From a virus, in the IMG/VR virus record IMGVR_UViG_3300045999_011735, positions 1 through 64,000 of that record: a stretch of 64,000 nt of DNA. One strand, 5' to 3'. The notes below the pieces were generated by a model. That model was not told the DNA's origin and did no database searches. It saw nothing but the letters and a program-made list of their open reading frames with translations. Positions 24,815 through 32,406 of this stretch are shown here, one piece after another. Both the position numbers and the translations under genes were made by a program. The first letter of the stretch is position 1. Each line of letters begins with the position of its first letter.

Positions 24815-25573
24815 TTATTCCTTCGTATTTGCTTCGTATGTTCTATTGGAAACAGTGTGGTATTTATGACAACTATTACATTGTAATTGGATTCGTGCCA
24901 ATCCTGATGCAGTATAACGTCTTTGTGAAAATCTCATATCAGTAGAACCACATTCAGGACATGAACATTTATCATCTGTTTGAGCAACACCGTAATGTAC
25001 TTTGTGTGGAACGTAGTTGGCAATTTCGTTATATACTTTTTCAAGTATTCCAACATCGTTTTTACAATAGTCAACCATTTGTTTTAAGGCTTTCTTGTCT
25101 TTTTTCAAAACAATGTCTTTCCATAAATCAAATCCGGTTTCTAATTTTTCACCTACGTTAAGGAATTGTGCAATGTAATCCAAACGATTACTATTAAAAC
25201 GGAATTTAGAACGAGCGTGTTTTAATGTATCAATTGTAGTATAAGTAGGAAATACTGGAATACGATGAAATAAGCAGCGTGTGCGAATCCAAGGTAAATC
25301 GAATTTATCGCTATTATGTCCTACTAATTCAGATGCTTCGTTAGCTACAGTCATAAACTGTTCTAACATTTCTTTATCGTCTTGGTTTTCATCCCATGTA
25401 AGAGAATAAACCTTGTTTTCATCTGCCCATTTGTAACAGATACAGATGATAGCTCTTTCTTTGATAATATTACTATATGGCACATTTAGCTTATAGCCAG
25501 ATTGCCAAAAGAACCCGATGTTTGGGCTAGTTTCTATATCAAAGAATAGCCTTTTCTTTTTGATTTTACTCAT
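24815..25573 (-). CDS. DnaQ-like 3'-5' exonuclease with C-terminal zinc ribbon
   Basis: A 252-residue nuclease of the RNase H fold (RNase_H_2/DnaQ type). Metal ligands are visible as FDIETSP (Asp12, Glu14), GHNSDKFDLPWI (Asp92) and YCKNDVGILEKVY (Asp173). Residues 203-235 carry two Cys pairs (CPECG and CNSCHK), a zinc ribbon likely used for nucleic-acid binding. The gene stands alone behind a host-type promoter whose spacer holds a palindrome, so it is probably an early, regulated gene. It could trim DNA or RNA ends; the substrate is not known. Confidence 0.85.
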   Translation of the reverse strand: MSKIKKKRLFFDIETSPNIGFFWQSGYKLNVPYSNIIKERAIICICYKWADENKVYSLTWDENQDDKEMLEQFMTVANEASELVGHNSDKFDLPWIRTRCLFHRIPVFPTYTTIDTLKHARSKFRFNSNRLDYIAQFLNVGEKLETGFDLWKDIVLKKDKKALKQMVDYCKNDVGILEKVYNEIANYVPHKVHYGVAQTDDKCSCPECGSTDMRFSQRRYTASGLARIQLQCNSCHKYHTVSNRTYEANTKE

Positions 25574-25593
25574 AACGAATATAATTTGACTGT

Positions 25594-25623
25594 AAACGTA
25601 ATACCCAAGAATTGGGTATCCAA
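25594..25623 (-). promoter_or_regulatory. Host-type promoter with a palindrome in its spacer
   Basis: TTG and TACGTTT are 20 bases apart on the coding strand, matching the early promoters. The spacer is almost filled by an inverted repeat, ATACCCAA-n3-TTGGGTAT (25601-25619), a possible operator for a repressor, or a weak hairpin. It drives the DnaQ-like gene. Confidence 0.55.
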
Positions 25624-25632
25624 ATTTGTTTT

Positions 25633-25887
25633 TTAATCTAATTCAAAATCGTCGTTACGATCTAGAATAAAGAAATCACTAACACCGTCTTGATTTATAA
25701 GTGTTATTTTAACGTCGTTACCATATGCTTCAACGTCGTCAACTTTCACTTTATCACCTTGGCTTAATTTACCTAATTGAGCCATTAACGTGTATTCAGC
25801 ACCTACTTTAACACTACCTGCTTTAATTTCATTTACCATACCAGCAAGTTTTTGCATTCTTTGTGCTTCGTTGATATATTGTTTCAT
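25633..25887 (-). CDS. Small protein with RMQKLAG leader (putative head cargo)
   Basis: An 84-residue protein starting MKQYINEAQRMQKLAGMVNE. YINE-A at residues 4-8 is the closest match here to the T4 internal-protein cleavage site FIAE-A, and VNE at 18-20 is a second possible site. What would remain is a small beta barrel (GAEYTLMAQLGKLSQGDKVK) about 60 residues long. It is four bases after the next gene upstream. Likely head-packaged by analogy; the activity of the mature part is unknown. Confidence 0.65.
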   Translation of the reverse strand: MKQYINEAQRMQKLAGMVNEIKAGSVKVGAEYTLMAQLGKLSQGDKVKVDDVEAYGNDVKITLINQDGVSDFFILDRNDDFELD

Positions 25888-25891
25888 ATTA

Positions 25892-26374
25892 TTATTTTTG
25901 TGTTTCAGTTGATGGTGGAGTACTTACTGGTTCTCCTTTAGCAGGTGTTAATTGTTGTTGTGCTAGATCTTCAGGGGACAAATTACTACTTATAGGACCA
26001 TACTGTAATAATTCAGCTACTTCTTTAGTAGCTCTTTCACGTTCCTTAAGCGTTAACATATCGTACTTAATTCCTCCTATTCTAGCAAGAAAATCTTCTG
26101 TATTCCAAATTAAAGTAAATGTTTGATTATTTGCAAGAACAACTCTAAATGTAGTTGGTTTTGGAGCAACCCATTGAATGTCATTTACAAATATTCTAAA
26201 TTGGAATCCCATTAGTTTTTCTAATGCTTGACGTAATTGAGGGAATCTATAAAGCATCACATTCATAGGTGAATTAGGATCACCTTGATAGGCTGCTTCT
26301 TCTTGTTTTCCCATTATTTGACGTACACGGCCTCTAATATGGGCTACTAATTCTTCTTTTGATTGAAATTCCAT
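25892..26374 (-). CDS. Conserved T4-like phage protein, unknown function
   Basis: A 160-residue protein. The N-terminus is a basic helix (SKEELVAHIRGRVRQIM), the centre a small beta domain (FRIFVNDIQWVAPKPTTFRV) and the end a Pro/Gln/Thr-rich tail. I recall similar proteins in marine T4-like phages without a role. Two bases separate it from the upstream gene in a tight series of probable late genes. Confidence 0.6.
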   Translation of the reverse strand: MEFQSKEELVAHIRGRVRQIMGKQEEAAYQGDPNSPMNVMLYRFPQLRQALEKLMGFQFRIFVNDIQWVAPKPTTFRVVLANNQTFTLIWNTEDFLARIGGIKYDMLTLKERERATKEVAELLQYGPISSNLSPEDLAQQQLTPAKGEPVSTPPSTETQK

Positions 26375-26376
26375 AA

Positions 26377-27132
26377 TTATTTCTTTTTAGCCATTTGTGC
26401 TTTAATAGCAATATCTCTTCCTATTTTCCAATCTTCACTATCTACATCACCATCGCCATCTCGATCTTTACCTTTCTTTTCTGCTACTACTACATCTAAT
26501 GGATCTTTTTCTTCAATTTTTAAGGCATCCATTGTAGCATCAATTTTAGCTACATTTTCTTCACCATCTAAGTAATCAAAAGCACCTTGTAAATAGTCTT
26601 TAGCTTTGATAATATTTGATTGCCACCATTGTGGAAAATCTATTTCAGCACCTGTATCACCGTATGCTTTAATTTTCTTATATAACATAGCAGCCATTTT
26701 AGCTGTTCTAGTTAATTCATTTTTAAGCATTCCTGGTTCATCATCTTGATGGCCTATGTCAATATCTTCATTAACAAATTTATTTTCTTCTCTATCTTTT
26801 TCAATAAGAGCTAACACATTAATTAATTCAGCGTATGCTTGATCTAAACCTTTAATTACTTCAGGATCCTGGTCCATACCAAAGTCCATAGCTGCTTCTA
26901 CTTTTTTAAGTGTAGAACCAATATCAAATATTTTACCAGTTAATTCTGTGCCTTGAACTTCAGCTATTTTTTTAGCTTTAGCAGTAGCGATAGCATACAT
27001 AGATGCTTCGTCACCTTTAAAGGATTTTTTCATTCCTTTAACGATATCTTCTTTTTTCTTTTTCTCCGCTTTAGTAAGAGCTCTTTCTCTTACAGCACGG
27101 CGTATCATTTCTTTTAATTCTGAATGTTTCAT
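26377..27132 (-). CDS. Helical protein of the head-cargo cluster
   Basis: A 251-residue protein with a basic N-terminal helix (MKHSELKEMIRRAVRERALT). Residues 33-57 (MKKSFKGDEASMYAIATAKA) match a motif common in small T4-like phage proteins. The rest is helical and acidic, with the sequence KGKDRDGDGDVDSEDW near the end, which resembles an EF-hand or dockerin-type calcium loop (DRDGDGDVDSED). Calcium binding is possible but untested. It overlaps the next gene by four bases. Confidence 0.6.
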   Translation of the reverse strand: MKHSELKEMIRRAVRERALTKAEKKKKEDIVKGMKKSFKGDEASMYAIATAKAKKIAEVQGTELTGKIFDIGSTLKKVEAAMDFGMDQDPEVIKGLDQAYAELINVLALIEKDREENKFVNEDIDIGHQDDEPGMLKNELTRTAKMAAMLYKKIKAYGDTGAEIDFPQWWQSNIIKAKDYLQGAFDYLDGEENVAKIDATMDALKIEEKDPLDVVVAEKKGKDRDGDGDVDSEDWKIGRDIAIKAQMAKKK

Positions 27133-28223
27133 TTATTAAGTTTTACTTTTGCTTTTTCAGTATTAGGAACAAATTGTTTTCCTTTTTTAGAGCCAGCTAC
27201 TTTCTTACGAGCAGTAGCAGCGCGTTCATCTTTAGTCAAGCGATTTGCTTTAGCGCGAGGGAGACAACGAGTAGTTGCTTTACCTTTTTTCATTGTGCCA
27301 CAAGGACCTGTAATGTTGCCTTGAGTATCAATACGAACCCAATCTTCTTTTTGGAACCAATCGCGTAAGGATTCATCAATATTTCTTTTTGCAATATATT
27401 CTTCTACTTTATCTTCTTTATATCCTAATAATCGGCCTATTTCTCTAGTATCTTCAGCTGTAGCGTTTGATGCTAGATATCCATTATATTTTTCAGCTAA
27501 TGCTTTTAATTTTAATGCTTTTTCTTTAGATTCAGGTAAATAAGCGACATATGCCTCATATGGATTTCCTTCAACACTCATTACTTTAATACCATTGTCT
27601 TTTATAACTTGTTGAACACGTTCCCAATTTTCAGGAGTATTCGATTTTTTAACTATAAAAGCAATATCACGTTTTTTATTAGCCAATGTAGTAATAGCAT
27701 CAACATCAGTATATGCTTCGGATGGGTCTATATCTTCACTCATTAATCCTTTACATACTTTAACAGCGCGTCCTGATAGATATGCAGATGGTTTTTCACC
27801 AGCTGCGATGCGACGATTATAGTAAGCTCTGCCTTTAGGGCATAGCTTTTTTTCATTTAATTCAAATGGACGCTCATCAGGATAATTTTCATAATAACTA
27901 TCCATTATACTAGAAGCTGTATCTTTATCTAGAATAGCGACCCAGGTAGAATTATCATCTTCTATTCCATATGCTTTAAGAAAAACTTTTTCTTGATTTT
28001 TTGATTGGTTATAAAGTAAATCTTTAACAGTTTGTAACGGTATTGAAAATTTTACTCTTTCATCACCCCAACTATCTGGATCAACCCCTGATGGGATAAT
28101 ATCAAATACGAATATTACTTCATCGGGTTCACTAAAATCCCATTCATCAGCATCGCTTAAATCAATGTTGATGTTTTGATTTTCTTTTAGTACTTCTAAT
28201 AGTATGTCTGTTAATTTAATCAA
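27129..28223 (-). CDS. Multi-domain phage protein with Cys-rich basic C-terminus
   Basis: A 364-residue protein that starts MIKLTDILLEVLKE, with ILLE-V as a possible cleavage site. Residues about 120-160 carry LCPKGRAYYNRRIAAGEKPS and VCKG, and the end (residues about 285-364, LRDWFQKEDWVRIDTQGN, then CGTMKKGKATTRCLPRAKAN) is a strongly basic Cys-containing domain I recognise from T4-like phages as the DUF6321 type. These look like nucleic-acid-binding parts. Four-base overlaps on both sides tie it to its neighbours. The function is not known. Confidence 0.65.
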   Translation of the reverse strand: MIKLTDILLEVLKENQNINIDLSDADEWDFSEPDEVIFVFDIIPSGVDPDSWGDERVKFSIPLQTVKDLLYNQSKNQEKVFLKAYGIEDDNSTWVAILDKDTASSIMDSYYENYPDERPFELNEKKLCPKGRAYYNRRIAAGEKPSAYLSGRAVKVCKGLMSEDIDPSEAYTDVDAITTLANKKRDIAFIVKKSNTPENWERVQQVIKDNGIKVMSVEGNPYEAYVAYLPESKEKALKLKALAEKYNGYLASNATAEDTREIGRLLGYKEDKVEEYIAKRNIDESLRDWFQKEDWVRIDTQGNITGPCGTMKKGKATTRCLPRAKANRLTKDERAATARKKVAGSKKGKQFVPNTEKAKVKLNK

Positions 28224-28483
28224 CGCTTATATATTTTTAAACGCAAAGGCCCCGTACCTTTTATAGCACGATGCCAAGTATGTCTCGGTATAAATATTGG
28301 TTGATTTAACGAAGTGGGCAAACTATTTTCAAGTTGTAATTGCCAATCTGTGTGTCCTATTATTTCTATTGTGCGATCTTCATCATCGCGATGCCACAAC
28401 AATTCGATAGGGTCTATATTTTCATCAAATTCACGAATGATATAGAAATCATTATTTTCTATATCGGTGTATGGATGACTCAT
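28220..28483 (-). CDS. Small cupin-like protein
   Basis: An 87-residue protein. LLWHRDDEDRTIEIIG and a C-terminal IPRHTWHRAIKG follow the pattern of small cupin-fold proteins in T4-like phages, with His31 and His71 as possible metal ligands. It overlaps the 364-residue gene by four bases. The enzymatic role, if any, is unknown. Confidence 0.65.
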   Translation of the reverse strand: MSHPYTDIENNDFYIIREFDENIDPIELLWHRDDEDRTIEIIGHTDWQLQLENSLPTSLNQPIFIPRHTWHRAIKGTGPLRLKIYKR

Positions 28484-28485
28484 AA

Positions 28486-28803
28486 CTACTTGTTTCTAAT
28501 CAAAAGTTCGCCTAATACTTCCAAACGCCCAACCTCTCTTTGAAATTCAGTTTGGGTCATATCTAGCGATATTTTTTTATAAGTATCTTCAAATTCACTT
28601 TTAGCTTTTTCCATATCAAGTTTACCTTCAGCTGCTTTCTTATAGTATGGGGCTTTTACTTTAAAGTGGTGCCATGTTAATAATGATAATCCACCTTTTT
28701 CTTCAGCATTTGATGCTATTTTAGCAGCGCCTTTGCCACGGATAGTAGCAAAACTTTCAAATGTTTCTTTTACTTCAGTTAGTATATCTAGTAGTTTAAT
28801 CAT
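28486..28803 (-). CDS. Small helical protein with IxE leader (putative head cargo)
   Basis: A 105-residue helical protein starting MIKLLDILTEVKETFESF, where ILTE-V at residues 7-11 fits a prohead-protease site. The rest, GLSLLTWHHFKVKAPYYKKA and downstream, is basic to mixed helix. It lies two bases from the cupin-like gene and ten from the 213-residue gene. No family recognised. Confidence 0.55.
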   Translation of the reverse strand: MIKLLDILTEVKETFESFATIRGKGAAKIASNAEEKGGLSLLTWHHFKVKAPYYKKAAEGKLDMEKAKSEFEDTYKKISLDMTQTEFQREVGRLEVLGELLIRNK

Positions 28804-28813
28804 ATTTTATATA

Positions 28814-29455
28814 TTACCAAAATCCTGAAAATGATGTTTTAAAACCTAATAGTTTGGCGTAACGTGGTAGACGACAGCTCCAATATGATGCTTTTGTTCT
28901 ATCTTTTTTATTTGGACAATCATGACGTTTTGAAAACGCTTGACGTGCTTTTGGATTATTTAATTTTGCACGTAACCCTGTAGTATCACCAAATGATACT
29001 TTTTTAATTTTACCTTTATCTCTAACGTAAACGTAGAATTTCTTTGAACCACCACGCTTTGGTTTTCCAATTGGTGGTGTTTTTTTCTTTTTATCTGCTT
29101 CCTCAAGCTCTAACTCCTCATGTAATTGTACTAATTCATCAACTGAAATTGGGTAGTCTAATGGTACTCTAACGCCGTTATAAAACGCGTATTCCCCGAT
29201 ATTTGACTCAAGTAATTCAGCATCATCTTCTGTCACAGACAATAAACCTTCTTCGTATAACTCGCGTGCTTCGCGAAATAAAGAAAAATAATTTTCAGAT
29301 AGTGGGCGATAAATGTTATGAATTAATTGTCTACCTTCTTCAATATGATATTGTAAACCTTCAGATAGTGTAATTAGTGCTTGTCCTTCTTTAAGCATTA
29401 ATTTAGGACCATTACACCCACAATCATCAACTTCGTAAATTAATTGTTTTTTCAT
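28814..29455 (-). CDS. DUF5754-like protein with IxE leader (putative head cargo)
   Basis: A 213-residue protein starting MKKQLIYEVDDCGC, with LIYE-V as a possible gp21-type site. The C-terminal 75 residues (KKFYVYVRDKGKIKKVSFGD, then KRHDCPNKKDRTKASYWSCR and PRYAKLLG) are a domain I know as DUF5754, widespread in T4-like phages and always basic with a His/Cys pair. The acidic middle (VDELVQLHEELELEEADKK) is probably a linker. Packaging in the head is inferred from the leader. Confidence 0.7.
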   Translation of the reverse strand: MKKQLIYEVDDCGCNGPKLMLKEGQALITLSEGLQYHIEEGRQLIHNIYRPLSENYFSLFREARELYEEGLLSVTEDDAELLESNIGEYAFYNGVRVPLDYPISVDELVQLHEELELEEADKKKKTPPIGKPKRGGSKKFYVYVRDKGKIKKVSFGDTTGLRAKLNNPKARQAFSKRHDCPNKKDRTKASYWSCRLPRYAKLLGFKTSFSGFW

Positions 29456-29461
29456 ACTATA

Positions 29462-29698
29462 TTATTTTGCATGCCACCAATTGCAACAATATTCGTCTGC
29501 TGGTGCCGGAATTTTAGCATCACCATCATGCCATTGAAGCCAGTATTTGTTATTACATAAATTGCCTTTTTCAACCCAATACTCACAGTTAGCACACATT
29601 GAACCACCTTTAGTTACACGCATGCCCGGTTTATGATCTGCTGGGTATTCAATTTTGCCTTCAGCAATAAGTCCTAATAATTCGCTTAATTTATGCAT
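29462..29698 (-). CDS. Small cysteine-rich (HiPIP-like) protein
   Basis: A 78-residue protein. Cys35, Cys38, Cys48 and Cys71/Cys72 in SMCANCEYWV, NLCNNKYW and DEYCCNWW, with PAPADEY before the last pair, resemble the small high-potential iron-sulphur-like proteins of T4-like phages. The N-terminus MHKLSELLGLIAEGK holds LIAE-G, a possible cleavage site. It overlaps the upstream gene by one base. Cluster binding cannot be shown from sequence alone. Confidence 0.65.
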   Translation of the reverse strand: MHKLSELLGLIAEGKIEYPADHKPGMRVTKGGSMCANCEYWVEKGNLCNNKYWLQWHDGDAKIPAPADEYCCNWWHAK

Positions 29699-29967
29699 TA
29701 TTTTTGTTTTTCAAAAAAATCAACTTTAACACGTAATGCTGCTACTTCTCTAGTAAGATCAAGTACCATTTTACGTAATTCATCTTTTTCACGAGCAGAT
29801 TCAACAAGTAATGCTTCTAGTTTAGCAATTCTATCTTTGCAATCATGACGGATAAAATCTTCGTCACGTTCTCTTTGCATTGATTTTTTTTCGTAAAAAC
29901 GAAAAGCCGCGGCACTACCTAATACCGTAATTGCTGTCATCAAAACCGTATAGATATTGTCGTTCAT
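29698..29967 (-). CDS. Small membrane-anchored coiled-coil protein
   Basis: An 89-residue protein with an N-terminal membrane helix (VLMTAITVLGSAAAFRF) and a coiled coil (RIAKLEALLVESAREKDEL through VDFFEKQ). The plan suits a small inner-membrane spanin or a holin partner. It has its own ATATTTATA motif 16 bases upstream. Assignment is by architecture only. Confidence 0.55.
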   Translation of the reverse strand: MNDNIYTVLMTAITVLGSAAAFRFYEKKSMQRERDEDFIRHDCKDRIAKLEALLVESAREKDELRKMVLDLTREVAALRVKVDFFEKQK

Positions 29968-29982
29968 TTCCTAGAATTTTGA

Positions 29983-29991
29983 TATAAATAT
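29983..29991 (-). promoter_or_regulatory. ATATTTATA motif (candidate late promoter)
   Basis: The coding strand reads ATATTTATATCAAAATTC, 16 bases before the ATG of the 89-residue gene. It overlaps the stop of the gene before it by one base. Confidence 0.5.
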
Positions 29992-30560
29992 TAAGAGTTT
30001 ATTTTATTTTTTAATTGTTGTATACGATCCATAATTTGCTTTTTAACTTCTGCTTTATCTAACCCATTTCCCACCCAATTTTGGATAGTACCATCTTCCA
30101 TTACATAAGTTCCATTAATTAAATCATCTAAAAATTGATCAATGCCATCAGTAATATTATCAGCAAAATATTGTGCATTTTTATGAATCATATTGCGTTC
30201 GTATTCTTCATATTTGCCTTCTAATTTTAATAGGCTTTCCATTTCTGTAACACAATGTAAACACATTTGATGGATTCCATACATTTGTTTGTCAAATCTA
30301 TGTTTCATTGGTTTTGAACATTTTGGGCAAAGTACAGGAGTTCCTACAGCATCGGTTTTACGTAATGTACGTTTAATACCGTTTTTAATAGTCCATGTTT
30401 TACCATTTTCTTCCCAAACATCACCTTCAACGTGATGTTCTTCTGCTTTAGTATAACCAACAGAAGTAACGGTTTTATCATGTACTTTTTTTTGCGCTAG
30501 ATTTCTCATGCGCTGTAGATCTCGTTCAGTAAATTGTTTCTTTAGTGTAGTTTCTTTCAT
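29991..30560 (-). CDS. Zinc-finger protein conserved in T4-like phages
   Basis: A 189-residue protein. The N-terminal FTERDLQRMRNLAQKK and GYTKAE, then GDVWEENGKTWTIKNGIKR, and two Cys pairs (LCPKCSK at 78-81, MCLHC at 100-103) are a family I know from many T4-like phages with no assigned role. The Cys pairs very likely bind zinc. It lies four bases after the predicted metallopeptidase/ADP-ribosyltransferase gene, so the two are probably made together. Confidence 0.7.
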   Translation of the reverse strand: MKETTLKKQFTERDLQRMRNLAQKKVHDKTVTSVGYTKAEEHHVEGDVWEENGKTWTIKNGIKRTLRKTDAVGTPVLCPKCSKPMKHRFDKQMYGIHQMCLHCVTEMESLLKLEGKYEEYERNMIHKNAQYFADNITDGIDQFLDDLINGTYVMEDGTIQNWVGNGLDKAEVKKQIMDRIQQLKNKINS

Positions 30561-30564
30561 AACT

Positions 30565-31773
30565 TTATTTTGTACTTAAATATCCACTTTCAATATCTTC
30601 AAACTCGTCTTCGTAATTTTTAATTAACATGATGTCTACTTTTATAGGATTGGCAGCGTTAATTACTTCATCTTCTAATTGATCACTCAATTTATCCATA
30701 AACTTTGGATTAAAGAACAATTCAGCATCGCCTGCTTTGGCTCTCATTACTACAGGTACACCTTCACCTTTTCGTTCAGCAGTACTAATAGCAAATGAAG
30801 CTGCAGGATAATAACGAGTGCTCCATGAAGATAATTTACGACGAGAAGAATATTCTTGATTTGGAATTATAATAGTATCTTTAGTTTCCTCTTTATTAGG
30901 ATTTTTATATAGTTTTGCTGCTTCTTCTTCACTTATAAAGGTTCCTCTATAAATGTAAGTATCAGGTGACAATCCAGTATCTCCTATTTCTGGGTAGTCT
31001 TTTTTTAATATTCTAAATGTTTCTAAATATGGATCTAAATTTATACTGCTGTATATATTAGATTCAGAGTCAGCATATTTTTTTAAAAAATCAAATAGTT
31101 TTTCTTCAGTAGGAGTGTCTACTTCTACTTCATCTTTATACCATCCTATTTTAACACCTGAATCTTTATCTCCAAATAAAAAATCTCCATATTCACCTTC
31201 TTTAATTAAATGCTCAAATAAATTAGGTTTTGCTTGAGCAAAGTTACGCATAATAACAGCTGCTCTAGAATTTGCTTCATTTTCATCATCACTACCTGTT
31301 TCACCAGATGTAGGAGTTAAACGACCGTCTAAATCTTGTTTATAGTGAACTAATTCATGAGCCAAAGTTCTAAATACATCAGCAGGATGTCTTTTAGCTA
31401 TTACTATATGAATTGACTTATCACTTGGTCTATACCCACCCCAAGAGCGTAAATCAATAGCTTCTTGAGAATCATCAGATAATGTAATTTTAGGTAATTT
31501 ATCTAAGTGAAGTTCATCCATTACGTGTTTCATGAACTCACTAACTAGATCTTTATTTAAATTTTCTTCTAAATTTAACTTAGCAAGTTTTGTATAATAT
31601 TTTGGATCTTCTGTAAGATGGTCTTTGGCAATGCGTCCAGCAACTTTTGGATCTTTTGTATGTTCCATTTCAACTTTAACGCCTTTTTTCCATTCTTTTT
31701 TAAGAATGTCAATGTCAACACCATGTTTATTTGCAATGTCTTGCAATGTCATTCCTTTTGATAATCCTGCCAT
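30565..31773 (-). CDS. Predicted metallopeptidase and ADP-ribosyltransferase fusion
   Basis: The protein has 402 residues from the ATG at 31773 (MAGLSKGMTLQDIANKHG); a longer frame runs back through the terminator and is rejected. Three parts are visible. Residues 1-65 (VEMEHTKDPKVAGRIAKDHL) resemble a DUF5661-type domain. Residues about 95-180 hold AHELVHYKQDLDG, a gluzincin HExxH (139-143), with Glu166 as a possible third ligand. Residues 270-390 show the R-S-E order of ADP-ribosyltransferases: YIYRG (Arg276), SSWST (315-319) and LEDEV (Glu367, Glu369). T4 Alt, a head-packaged enzyme, has the same order. I infer an effector that modifies host proteins; whether it is packaged is not known. 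Confidence 0.7.
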   Translation of the reverse strand: MAGLSKGMTLQDIANKHGVDIDILKKEWKKGVKVEMEHTKDPKVAGRIAKDHLTEDPKYYTKLAKLNLEENLNKDLVSEFMKHVMDELHLDKLPKITLSDDSQEAIDLRSWGGYRPSDKSIHIVIAKRHPADVFRTLAHELVHYKQDLDGRLTPTSGETGSDDENEANSRAAVIMRNFAQAKPNLFEHLIKEGEYGDFLFGDKDSGVKIGWYKDEVEVDTPTEEKLFDFLKKYADSESNIYSSINLDPYLETFRILKKDYPEIGDTGLSPDTYIYRGTFISEEEAAKLYKNPNKEETKDTIIIPNQEYSSRRKLSSWSTRYYPAASFAISTAERKGEGVPVVMRAKAGDAELFFNPKFMDKLSDQLEDEVINAANPIKVDIMLIKNYEDEFEDIESGYLSTK

Positions 31774-31795
31774 AGTAAATATAGTATATACTACA

Positions 31796-31804
31796 TATAA
31801 ATAT
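31796..31804 (-). promoter_or_regulatory. ATATTTATA motif (candidate late promoter)
   Basis: The coding strand reads ATATTTATATGTAG, immediately after a terminator U-tract and 22 bases before the effector-like gene. Confidence 0.55.
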
Positions 31805-31834
31805 AAAAAAAAGACCTGGGATAACCCAGGTCTT
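31803..31834 (-). terminator. Rho-independent terminator
   Basis: A ten-pair stem, AAGACCTGGG / CCCAGGTCTT, with a four-base loop and a run of eight T on the coding strand. It ends the outer-membrane barrel gene. Confidence 0.92.
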
Positions 31835-31855
31835 AAATTAAAATAATCGATATTT

Positions 31856-32392
31856 TTAGAATCGATATAAAATTCCAAATTTAGGTGCGTTCAATTGATT
31901 ATTAACACCTGTAAATCCAATTGAAAATGTAGATGTAGAACCAACATCTGTGTAGTCAATCAAACTAGCCAATGATGTACTAAGGGCTAAGTTTTTAGAT
32001 ACAAAGTAGTTAGCGCCAAGACCTACGTTTGCGTTTTTAACTGACGTTTCGTTATTGCCAGCTTTAGTAGTAGTGCTTGACAAACTTAATTGAGAGTAAA
32101 CGTGAAATTTACTTCCAACACTTAATACGTAACATCTTCCAAAAGCACCAACACCATTTACTTTGGTGGTTGGGTTTTTACTAAATTCACCAGAAACACC
32201 TACGGCAAATTTATCAGTTAAAAAATATCCAGCGGCTGGATTGAGAAGGTACTGTCCATCAGTACCAGTTGCTTTTAAGTAAGACACTGTTCCTTCAGCA
32301 AATTTTTCTGCTTTTTTAAACTGTGCTTTTGTTGTAAACGACACTAGCATTAATGATAATGCGGTCACAACGAATTTTACTTGTTTTTTCAT
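31856..32392 (-). CDS. Phage-encoded outer-membrane beta-barrel protein
   Basis: The start at 32392 gives 178 residues beginning MKKQVKFVVTALSLMLVSFT, a clear signal peptide ending TKAQ, a Bacteroidota type. The mature part alternates hydrophobic and polar residues in about eight strands (FAVGVSGEF, NANVGLGANYF, FSIGFTGV) and ends in Phe (GILYRF), the signal for outer-membrane insertion. It stands as a single gene between a leader hairpin and its own terminator. It could block superinfection, change a receptor or alter permeability; none is shown by the sequence. Confidence 0.8.
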   Translation of the reverse strand: MKKQVKFVVTALSLMLVSFTTKAQFKKAEKFAEGTVSYLKATGTDGQYLLNPAAGYFLTDKFAVGVSGEFSKNPTTKVNGVGAFGRCYVLSVGSKFHVYSQLSLSSTTTKAGNNETSVKNANVGLGANYFVSKNLALSTSLASLIDYTDVGSTSTFSIGFTGVNNQLNAPKFGILYRF

Positions 32393-32406
32393 AATTGTTT
32401 TTTTGG

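Noticed and set aside
31774-31878. A 35-residue N-terminal extension of the metallopeptidase/ADP-ribosyltransferase gene
   Set aside because: It would be encoded by the terminator and candidate promoter of the previous unit.
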